A DNA stretch of 64,000 nt from Pedobacter changchengzhani (GTDB taxonomy: Bacteria; Bacteroidota; Bacteroidia; Sphingobacteriales; Sphingobacteriaceae). The DNA is taken from assembly GCF_004354365.1 (NCBI RefSeq), contig NZ_SJCY01000005.1:1-64000 (forward strand). Direction: 5' to 3'. The position numbers and the translations under genes are program-made. The notes beneath the pieces are model-generated. The model had not been told where the DNA came from, did no database searches, and saw only the letters and a program-made list of their open reading frames with translations. This document shows, piece after piece, positions 36,567 through 44,262 of the stretch; the stretch's first letter is position 1, and each line of letters starts with the position of its first letter.

Positions 36567-37961
36567 ATGATGAAGATTAAAATTAGCATATTGCTGGGTG
36601 TAGCACTTTTTTTTCTTGTTTCGTGCGGTAAAACAGATTCGGGTATTGTACCCCAAAAACCCGAAGTAACAACTGGCAACAACAACCCAGTTGCAGATCC
36701 AGTTGATGCCTCGGGGGCTGATTATGTGCCTAGCAACAATATAAAAGTTTATATAGGGGGAGGAGATAACGCAACGGGTGCATTTTTAGGCTATTTAGGA
36801 GATACAAATGGATGGCCATTTGTGCAACAATATGCTGATGGTTACTATATTAATAATTTTGCGTTGAACACCGATCCATTAGACGCCACTCAAAATCAGC
36901 GGTTAACCGCAATGGCGGGGCTTTTTACTAATAAAAATCTTTTTTATGAAACAGATGAGCAACGAACTGATGATGCATCTGATGAAGCGAAACTTGCTAT
37001 TTTAAAAGCAAACGGCTTTAAAGTAAACTATGCGATTATTAATAGAGGTGTTGTAGATTCTCGGCTGGTTGCATTAAAAACGAATGGCCCGATTACGATT
37101 TTAGGTATGGGCGCTCCGTGGCAAGTAAACGGCGACATTAGCTCTTCTACGGCTGGTGCAATTGCGTGGCGAGATGGTATTGCGAAAACAGATGGTTCGG
37201 GCATTGATGGACCTTTAGGGTTGTGGATTGCAAATACAACCAATTATCGTGAAGGGAGCATTTCGGGGGTAAAATATGCACATAAAGCGGGTAAAATAGC
37301 GATGGTTATGATTTCACCCTACCAATCAAATACGCCAGATGCCCTTTTATCGGGCTCGATAGATTGTGTGCAAAAGCACGAAGATGCAGGTGCGAGTCCT
37401 GATATTTGGGCGGTAGAATATTATGCTGCACAAATAAAACAGTACCCTGTTACGCCAGAAAAAACAACAGCTGGCGAGCCAGGGCAATCATTAACAGGAG
37501 TTGCCTATTATATTATCAGACACCTAAATGGAAAATCGAAAGTGGCTTTAAATACAACTTTACCAAATGCTAACATTATGGCTAACGGAAGTGCATTAAC
37601 AGTAAAGTTGCCACAAAATAATGGAAACGTAGATTTCTCAATCCCGTTAACGATATCATCCAATGATGATGCATGGGTGGATGTGTGCCCGCTAATAATG
37701 GCTAGTGCAGATAATGATAATTATGCAATATCGTACGTTATGAATGGAGTAAACATTACAAAGGGTGTATTAGGTAAGGGCTTTCCATGTTTTAATAGCT
37801 TCAGATTAAAGGGTACAAGTACAAACAACTTGATAATAAGGGTAAAAAGTAAAGCTGGAGTTAGCGCTAATGGGTTAACAAATATTACATTAAACTTGAT
37901 GAGCCATGCCGGATTGCCTACTAATAAAATGAGTTCGCTAACGATAAAATGCAGCACTTAA
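36567..37961 (+). CDS. Lipoprotein of unknown function, possible glycan hydrolase or binder
   Basis: This 464-residue lipoprotein has a lipobox FLVSCG (Cys20, counting from the first of two ATGs) followed by a flexible KPEVTTGNNNPVADPVD linker, typical of surface-exposed PUL proteins. Residues 60-290 look alpha/beta (VKVYIGGGDN-like start, NYAIINRG, PITILGMGAPW, KIAMVMISPYQ, IWAVEYYAAQ), consistent with a TIM barrel. A C-terminal beta domain follows (NVDFSIPLTISSNDDAWVDVCP). I do not recognise a CAZy family. It starts 10 bases after GH2 and shares its transcript. It could be a new glycosidase or a surface glycan-binding protein. Confidence 0.7.
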   Translation: MMKIKISILLGVALFFLVSCGKTDSGIVPQKPEVTTGNNNPVADPVDASGADYVPSNNIKVYIGGGDNATGAFLGYLGDTNGWPFVQQYADGYYINNFALNTDPLDATQNQRLTAMAGLFTNKNLFYETDEQRTDDASDEAKLAILKANGFKVNYAIINRGVVDSRLVALKTNGPITILGMGAPWQVNGDISSSTAGAIAWRDGIAKTDGSGIDGPLGLWIANTTNYREGSISGVKYAHKAGKIAMVMISPYQSNTPDALLSGSIDCVQKHEDAGASPDIWAVEYYAAQIKQYPVTPEKTTAGEPGQSLTGVAYYIIRHLNGKSKVALNTTLPNANIMANGSALTVKLPQNNGNVDFSIPLTISSNDDAWVDVCPLIMASADNDNYAISYVMNGVNITKGVLGKGFPCFNSFRLKGTSTNNLIIRVKSKAGVSANGLTNITLNLMSHAGLPTNKMSSLTIKCST

Positions 37962-38167
37962 TTTATTTAATAGTAAACAATATTTCTTTTTTAAGCTTTG
38001 GTTTACTAAATCGATTTAGCCACAATTAAATGTATTGATAAATTTTGTTATTCAGTGTTTTAAGGTACGTGGTTCCTAAAAGCCCAACGTGCTAATCCTA
38101 GATAATTTAAAATTTTTAGCGAGATTAAATTTTTTGTCTAAATTAAAAGTCTTACTTGTTTTTTTAG

Positions 38168-38191
38168 CCAAGCCATTACGCTTGGTTTTTT
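38168..38191 (+). terminator. Terminator after the GH2/lipoprotein operon
   Basis: CCAAGC (38168-38173) and GCTTGG (38180-38185) pair around CATTAC and are followed by six T residues. It is about 200 bases beyond the lipoprotein stop. Apart from this and the promoter at 38435, the region 37962-38572 shows no gene. An open frame across 38309-38527 overlaps the promoter and is not credible. Confidence 0.6.
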
Positions 38192-38343
38192 AAGAAAATA
38201 TTCTATGGTACATTAGTTAGGTATAGTAAAAGCTAAATATATTTTACTTAAAATACTTATATACAGTTTGTTGAAAAATAAAACATGGATCAATTAGTTT
38301 TGTGAATTTTGTTGCAATTTAGTTTTTGTATCCGCATTGTAAG

Positions 38344-38705
38344 CAGTAAATTTAATAATACAACGTTGTCTAATCGGCAAAAAAAAATTGCCATTTTGAA
38401 TTATATTCCAAAAAAGTTTAAGTTTTTTATAAAAGCAGGACGGTACAGGTTGCCAAACCCTACATATAACAATATCTTCGGTTTGGGAAAGTCAGAGTTC
38501 CCTCCTAACCAAATTAATAAAATTTAACTTTAACTGCGATGTCGGTTTTAGTTAATAACCAGAAAACCAAGTATGATGAAAAAAAAACTACTTAGAAATT
38601 TTTGTGCCGTGTTACTCACACTCCTATGTGTAACGCTCATTAATGAAAATTTAAGGGCACAAGACAAAATTATTACGGGTAAAGTAACCGATGCAGATGG
38701 CGGTG
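38344..38705 (+). repeat. Duplicated promoter, leader and signal-peptide segment, copy 1
   Basis: This stretch is closely similar to 43904-44262. Similarity starts about 90 bases before the GCAGGAC motif (AAATTTAAT..., CGGCAAAAAA, AAGTTTAAGTTTTTT) and runs through the leader (CTCCTAACCAAATTAAT, AACTGCGATGTCGGTTTTAG) into the first roughly 42 codons of susC. The first 50 coding bases are identical. Beyond that the two susC genes diverge strongly. Confidence 0.8.
38435..38480 (+). promoter_or_regulatory. Shared PUL promoter, copy 2 (susC1/susD1)
   Basis: GCAGGACGGTACAGGTTGCC (38435-38454), an 18-base spacer, then TATCTTCG (38473-38480). Within the motif CAGGACGG and CAGGTTGC form a direct repeat with a ten-base period, as expected for a regulator reading two successive turns of DNA. 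A separate TAGTTTTG at 38295 also fits TAnnTTTG but is not conserved in the other copies. The start codon is 118 bases beyond the motif. Confidence 0.75.
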
Positions 38706-41662
38706 GTGTATTGCCAGGGGTTACCGTAAAAGTGAAAGGAACTACATTAGGCGCTATTACCGATGCAAATGGAAATTATTCTATTAAAGTAAACGAAAAG
38801 AGCAGGGTATTAGTTTTTAACTTCATAGGATATGAAGAAATCGAAAAATTTGTTCCCGATGATAATAGCATTGTAAATGTTAAATTAACGTCATCGTCAC
38901 AAGGTTTAAATGAAGTTGTTGTGGTTGCTTACGGTGCCCAAAAGAAAGAAACCGTAACAGGTGCAATTTCATCTATTTCCACTAAGGAGATTAAACAAAG
39001 TCCTGCAGCTAATTTAGCCGTGTCATTAGCCGGTAGGTTGCCTGGCCTTAGCGCATTACAAAGAAGCGGTGAGCCGGGTAGAGATTTGACGCAAATTTTT
39101 GTTCGTGGCCAAGGAACCACAAATACACAATCTCCAATTGTTTTGGTAGATGGCGTTGAGCGCGAGTTAACGTTCATAGATCCAAATGAGGTTGAGTCTG
39201 TAACTGTTTTAAAAGATGCTTCATCTACAGCAATTTTTGGTGTTAGGGGCGCAAATGGTGTTATTTTAGTAACAACCAAAAGAGGAACAAGTGAAGTGCC
39301 AGAGATTAATTTTACTGCAGAAACAGGAGGGCAGGATTTTACCCGCCTTGCTCAACCAGTTAATTCATTTCAATACGCAACATTAAAAAACTTGGCAAGT
39401 GCCAACGACGGCCTACCACCTGTATATTCTGATGCAGCATTGGCAGCTTACCAGTCAGGTTCGGACCCGATTAGATACCCAAACACTGACTGGGTTAACA
39501 CGCTTGTTCGAAAATTCTCTCCAGAATCGCGGTATAATTTAAACATTTCTGGAGCGGGTAAAGCTGTACGTTATTTTGTTAACGCCGGTGTACTTAATCA
39601 ATCAGGTAGTTTTAAAACTGAAAAAGACCTAAATTATGATCCAAGTTTTAAACTTAACCGTTACAATTTTAGATCGAATATAGATTTACAAATTAATAAA
39701 AGCTTAAAAGCCTATTTAAATATTGCAGGTTATTTAGAAAAGCAGAATGGACCTTTCGGCGTAGCTATCGCCTCTACTGGTCAAGGTGGAGATTCACCTT
39801 CGCTGTATGTTTTAGCAAATCTATTCGATTTACCAGCCACTATTCCAGGGCCTCTTACGCCCGATGGATCGGTTTCTACCAACTCTACAATTATAAACGT
39901 GCCTTACGGCCTTTTGAATAGAAGTGGATATAGACAACAAACCAGAAGTAATGTTACGGCGACTTATGGTATGGAACAAAATTTAGATTTTGTTACTAAA
40001 GGTTTAACCGCAAAAGCATTAATTTCGTTTGATACAAAATCAACCAATAACTTAAATGCTTCAAGATCTTTTGTTAAACAAGTTCAGTTCATTGATCCGA
40101 ATAATTTAGGTCCAGATGGTTTACCTGTAGTATCCTACAAGCCATTTAACGCAGACGTTAATACTCCTTTGGCTATATCAGGAAGCGGTAATTTTACAAG
40201 TTTAGCAAATTTTCAAGGTTTTTTAAATTACAATAGAATATTTGGCAAGCATACTGTTACTGGCTTGGTGCTATATCAACAACAACAAACAATTATCGAT
40301 TCTCAATTGCCTTTCAATTTATTAGGTGTTTCTAACAGATTAACATACGGTTATGACAATCGTTATTTTGCAGAATTCAATGCAGGATATAATGGATCAG
40401 AGCAATTTGCTAAAGGAAAAAGATTTGGGTTTTTCCCTGCATTTTCTGGAGCTTGGGTAGTATCAAACGAAAAGTTTTGGAATGTAAAAGGCATTAACTC
40501 TTTAAAAATCAGGGGATCTTATGGTGAAGTTGGTAACGACAGGATAAATTCGAAAAGATTTATATATTCAGATGATATAACAGTCGTTGGTGGTGGTTAT
40601 TCTTCTACTTTAGGTGGTGGGAATAGAGTAAATTACAACCAAATCGGAAATCCTGACTTACAATGGGAAGTAGCAAAGAAAGCCAACATCGGTTTAGAAA
40701 TTGGATTTTTGAAATCATTCAACCTTGTTGCTGATATTTTCTCCGAAAACAGAGATAATGTATTAATTCCAAGAGGAACAATCCCGGTTTTAAATGGTCT
40801 TCCGGTAGGCATTTTGCCTCCGGTAAATATTGGTGTAGTTAATAATAAAGGGTATGAATTAGAGCTTAATTACAAGAAATATTTCGATAAAGATTTTTCT
40901 ATTGTATCTAGAGTTAACGTTAGTTATGCTACCAATAAGTTAAAATTTGCTGATGAAGCGCAACTTTCAAGCGACTATGCATATCGCTATCGCAAAACGG
41001 GATACAGCATTGGTCAGAATTTTGGGTACATCGTTGATAAATATTTTGATAATCAAGCAGAGATAGATCAATCGCCTGTTCAAAGTATTGGTGCTAATGC
41101 ATCTAAGCCCGGCGATTTTAAATATAAAGACCTGAATGGCGATGGAATTATCGACCCCAAAGATTTAGCGCCAATTGGCTATTCAAGTGTGCCAGAATAT
41201 ACCTTCGGAGCAGCGTTTAGCATTACTTATAAAGGGTTTGATTTAAGCTTGTTGTTTCAAGGTGTAACCAATGTGAGCAATTACTATCAAAGTAGAGGAA
41301 CTTTTCCAGGTAGTAACTATTATGTTAACCACTTAGAGAGCTGGACAGCAGAGAGAGCTGCTGCAGGCGATCCAATTAACTACCCACGCTTAACTACAAA
41401 AACTTCTCCAAATGAAAACAGAAATTCATTCTTTATCCTTGATGCAAGTTATATTAGGTTGAAAAATGCTGAAATTGGCTACACGCTACCATTAAGTATA
41501 TCGAAGAGAATTGGTTCTAAACGAGTTAGATTGTATGCAAATGGCTTAAATTTATATACTTGGGATAAATTACCAAGCAAACAATTCGACCCCGAATTAA
41601 CAGGTGAGTTGTCATACCCAGTGCTTAGGATAATTAACTTCGGTGCAAATGTTGCTTTTTAA
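38573..41662 (+). CDS. SusC/RagA family TonB-linked outer membrane transporter (first)
   Basis: This 1029-residue outer-membrane beta-barrel imports oligosaccharides with energy from TonB/ExbBD. A signal peptide ends at NLRAQ. A carboxypeptidase-regulatory-like domain (about 33-115: KVTDADGGGVLPGVTVKVKG, TDANGNYSIKV) precedes the TonB-box region (LNEVVVVAYG) and the plug (QIFVRGQGTTNTQSPIVLVDG, GVRGANGVILVTTKRG). The barrel ends in a typical VLRIINFGANVAF. There is no N-terminal STN domain, so it does not itself signal to an anti-sigma factor. It is paired with the SusD gene 22 bases downstream and driven by the shared promoter. Confidence 0.96.
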   Translation: MMKKKLLRNFCAVLLTLLCVTLINENLRAQDKIITGKVTDADGGGVLPGVTVKVKGTTLGAITDANGNYSIKVNEKSRVLVFNFIGYEEIEKFVPDDNSIVNVKLTSSSQGLNEVVVVAYGAQKKETVTGAISSISTKEIKQSPAANLAVSLAGRLPGLSALQRSGEPGRDLTQIFVRGQGTTNTQSPIVLVDGVERELTFIDPNEVESVTVLKDASSTAIFGVRGANGVILVTTKRGTSEVPEINFTAETGGQDFTRLAQPVNSFQYATLKNLASANDGLPPVYSDAALAAYQSGSDPIRYPNTDWVNTLVRKFSPESRYNLNISGAGKAVRYFVNAGVLNQSGSFKTEKDLNYDPSFKLNRYNFRSNIDLQINKSLKAYLNIAGYLEKQNGPFGVAIASTGQGGDSPSLYVLANLFDLPATIPGPLTPDGSVSTNSTIINVPYGLLNRSGYRQQTRSNVTATYGMEQNLDFVTKGLTAKALISFDTKSTNNLNASRSFVKQVQFIDPNNLGPDGLPVVSYKPFNADVNTPLAISGSGNFTSLANFQGFLNYNRIFGKHTVTGLVLYQQQQTIIDSQLPFNLLGVSNRLTYGYDNRYFAEFNAGYNGSEQFAKGKRFGFFPAFSGAWVVSNEKFWNVKGINSLKIRGSYGEVGNDRINSKRFIYSDDITVVGGGYSSTLGGGNRVNYNQIGNPDLQWEVAKKANIGLEIGFLKSFNLVADIFSENRDNVLIPRGTIPVLNGLPVGILPPVNIGVVNNKGYELELNYKKYFDKDFSIVSRVNVSYATNKLKFADEAQLSSDYAYRYRKTGYSIGQNFGYIVDKYFDNQAEIDQSPVQSIGANASKPGDFKYKDLNGDGIIDPKDLAPIGYSSVPEYTFGAAFSITYKGFDLSLLFQGVTNVSNYYQSRGTFPGSNYYVNHLESWTAERAAAGDPINYPRLTTKTSPNENRNSFFILDASYIRLKNAEIGYTLPLSISKRIGSKRVRLYANGLNLYTWDKLPSKQFDPELTGELSYPVLRIINFGANVAF

Positions 41663-41684
41663 TTCATAATTAAAACATAAAATA

Positions 41685-43445
41685 ATGAAAAAGATAATAA
41701 TCGGTATGCTCGCCATACTAACAATTAGCATAAGTTGTAAGAAAAGCCCTTTAGATATTTCTCCTGATGGTAGAATTACTTTAGATGCTATTTTTAGCGA
41801 TGAGAAACAGACTGAAGCATTCCTTAGTACATGCTACGGCAATATTCCAGGATATTTTTATAAATACCGTTTTTGGGCATATTTAGAGGGCTCTACAGAT
41901 AATTGTACAGATGCAGATATAGGTAACGAATCTGGCACGATGAACGTTTCTTGGATATCTGGGGCGCTAACGCCTTCTTTTAATCCCTTAGAATTTGGTA
42001 ATGGTACAGCGAGTGGTATGGATGGGAAAGCGAACAAATACGCTCAGTTTTGGAATGGAATTTATAACGCCAATGTATTTTTATCAAGATTACCTACAGC
42101 AAATGTACCAATTGAAACCAATAGAAATAGGTTTAAAGGAGAAGCACAATTGTTGCGTGCATTTTACTATTTAGAATTGATTAAACAATACGGTGCTTTA
42201 CCAATTATTGATAAGCCTGTATCAAATACTTTTGATTACACATCACTTACAAGACCTACTTTTCAACAATGTGTGGACTTCATTGTGAGTGAGTGTGATA
42301 ATGTTATTGCTAATCCGCAAATGCCAATTCGTATTACATTAGAAGGCGAGCGTGGGCGTTTCAGTAAAGCAGTTGCATACGCAATTAAATCAGAAGCATT
42401 ATTGTACAATGCGAGTCCTTTATGGAATCCTAGTAATGATAAAGCAAAATGGACTGCTGCTTCAACTGCTTCCCAACAAGCTTTAACTGCATTAACCGCA
42501 GGGAATCAATATCAGCTTTTCCCTAATTATGAGCAGTATTTTTTCAGTTCTGCAGACATGTCAACTACGCCTGTTGATAAAGAGACAATATTTGAAATTA
42601 CCAGTACTAATGATGGAACCTTTACAATTATTAATGCAATTGCAGGACAAAAAGGCATCAATAAGACAGGTTCTACACCAACACAAGAGTTAGTTGATAG
42701 CTACGAAATGAAGGCTACTGGCTTACCTGCAATTACTGGTTATAGCGATGATAGTCATTTAAATCCAATCATCAACACGGCATCTGGTTATGATCCTAAT
42801 AATCCATACGTGGGTAGAGATCCTAGGTTTTATGCTTCCGTGTGGTACAATGGTGCTGTGCATCCAAATTATAATGGCGCATCTTTAGCGCTACAAATTT
42901 ATAAAGGTGGTGGTCAACAGTTGTTAAAAACACCACCTAACAGACAAAATACCCATAGTGGATATTACCTTAGAAAGTTTTTAAATCCAGCAATTGCGGT
43001 AGGTACGGGATCATCAGCGAGGTTCAAAAAATATCACTTATCAGAAATTTACTTGAATCTTGCCGAAGCAGAAAACGAAGCAAATGGTCCTACTCAAATA
43101 GCTTATGACGCTGTAAATACTGTACGAGCTAGGGCTGGAATGCCAAACTTAACTCCTGGTTTGAGTCAACTTGATTTTCAAACCCGTATTCGCAATGAAA
43201 GAAGAGTTGAGCTTTTTATGGAGGAACATCGTTTTTGGGATGTGAGAAGATGGAAAATTTTGGATAAAACCGATAAATTAGTTACCGGAACAGAAATTAT
43301 AAAAACTGGTAGTACCTTGGCATACAATCGTTTCGTTGTAGAATCAAGAAATGCTTGGCAAGATAAATTCCGTATTTTTCCATTGCCTTTAGGAGAAGCC
43401 TCAATCATTCCAGATTTCTCTAAAAATCAAAATCCGGGTTGGTAG
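41685..43445 (+). CDS. SusD/RagB family nutrient-binding lipoprotein (first)
   Basis: This 586-residue surface lipoprotein (lipobox ISISCK, Cys18) forms the lid of the SusC transporter and binds glycan. Features are the N-terminal SPLDISPDGRITLDAIFSDEKQTEAFLSTCY, the TPR-like segment RFKGEAQLLRAFYYLELIKQYG, the late motif YHLSEIYLNLAEAENEANGP, and RIRNERRVELFMEEHRFWDVRRWK, ending NPGW. It is co-transcribed with the upstream susC and followed by a terminator at 43492. Confidence 0.95.
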   Translation: MKKIIIGMLAILTISISCKKSPLDISPDGRITLDAIFSDEKQTEAFLSTCYGNIPGYFYKYRFWAYLEGSTDNCTDADIGNESGTMNVSWISGALTPSFNPLEFGNGTASGMDGKANKYAQFWNGIYNANVFLSRLPTANVPIETNRNRFKGEAQLLRAFYYLELIKQYGALPIIDKPVSNTFDYTSLTRPTFQQCVDFIVSECDNVIANPQMPIRITLEGERGRFSKAVAYAIKSEALLYNASPLWNPSNDKAKWTAASTASQQALTALTAGNQYQLFPNYEQYFFSSADMSTTPVDKETIFEITSTNDGTFTIINAIAGQKGINKTGSTPTQELVDSYEMKATGLPAITGYSDDSHLNPIINTASGYDPNNPYVGRDPRFYASVWYNGAVHPNYNGASLALQIYKGGGQQLLKTPPNRQNTHSGYYLRKFLNPAIAVGTGSSARFKKYHLSEIYLNLAEAENEANGPTQIAYDAVNTVRARAGMPNLTPGLSQLDFQTRIRNERRVELFMEEHRFWDVRRWKILDKTDKLVTGTEIIKTGSTLAYNRFVVESRNAWQDKFRIFPLPLGEASIIPDFSKNQNPGW

Positions 43446-43491
43446 AATAAATTTTGTTGCAGAAAAATTGATTTAATTTTTTACAGTGGCT

Positions 43492-43535
43492 AAAAACTCC
43501 TCGCTATCTTTAGATTGTGGGGAGTTTTTTTTATT
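43492..43535 (+). terminator. Terminator after susD1
   Basis: AAAAACTCC (43492-43500) pairs perfectly with GGAGTTTTT (43521-43529), with a 20-base loop, followed by a T run. It closes the first susCD transcript. The rest of 43446-44129 is AT-rich without a gene, and contains the second promoter/leader copy from about 43904. Confidence 0.7.
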
Positions 43536-43903
43536 ATATTAATAAGCTGTTTACCTAGGCTTCAAATTTGTTGGCAGGTAAAAATTAGCTTTAAGTTTAA
43601 TAGATGCATATTTTAAAAATTAACTTTCAAATACCCTTAAAACTTTATATATATTGATGAAAGGTAGTTTAGGTAAATCAATTTTTTTTCATTCTAAAAT
43701 TTAACCATACACTCCTCTCGGTAAAAAACATTAATATTTTACTTTCTATAGACAAACACAGTTAATAGGATTTGCTTTTTTTTATTGAGATAAAATTTAC
43801 ATCATATAAATAGCTGTTATGCAGTTATTTGTTTAAGTATTTGAAGTTATTTCTTTACCGACCTTAATACCATTTACTCTCCTCTGGCAATTTTTTTCCC
43901 CTT

Positions 43904-44262
43904 AATAAATTTAATCTCACACTTGCCAACCGGCAAAAAATACATGTCAATTTATTTAATATTCTAAATAAGTTTAAGTTTTTTTACAAGAGCAGGACGG
44001 TACAGGTTGCCAAATCCTATCTACAATAATACCTTCGATTTAGAGAAACCAATAATCTCTCCTAACCAAATTAATATAATTTAATTTTAACTGCGATGTC
44101 GGTTTTAGTTAATAACCAAAAAATCAAGTATGATGAAAAAAAAACTACTTAGAAATTTTTGTGCCGTGTTACTCACACTATTATGTGTAACGCTTATAAA
44201 TGAAAATTTAAAGGCACAAGACAAAATCATTACGGGTAAAGTAACCGATGCAAGTGATGGTG
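43904..44262 (+). repeat. Duplicated promoter, leader and signal-peptide segment, copy 2
   Basis: Partner of 38344-38705. The spacing from the GCAGGAC motif to the start codon is the same (118 bases) in both. Within the first 130 coding bases I count only a handful of differences, mostly silent, plus one Arg/Lys change before the signal cleavage site. Confidence 0.8.
43992..44037 (+). promoter_or_regulatory. Shared PUL promoter, copy 3 (susC2/susD2)
   Basis: GCAGGACGGTACAGGTTGCC (43992-44011) is identical to copy 2. An 18-base spacer leads to TACCTTCG (44030-44037), one mismatch from TAnnTTTG. The spacer bases differ from copy 2 at several positions, so the motif and the -7 box are better preserved than the sequence between them. 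Confidence 0.75.

Noticed and set aside
38295..38302. TAGTTTTG as the main promoter of susC1
   Set aside because: It matches the -7 consensus well but has no counterpart before susC2. The motif plus 18-base spacer plus -7 box is conserved at four sites and is preferred.
38309..38527. A 72-codon plus-strand open frame before susC1
   Set aside because: It runs across the conserved operator and -7 box, has no recognisable protein features, and the homologous leader before susC2 does not keep the frame.
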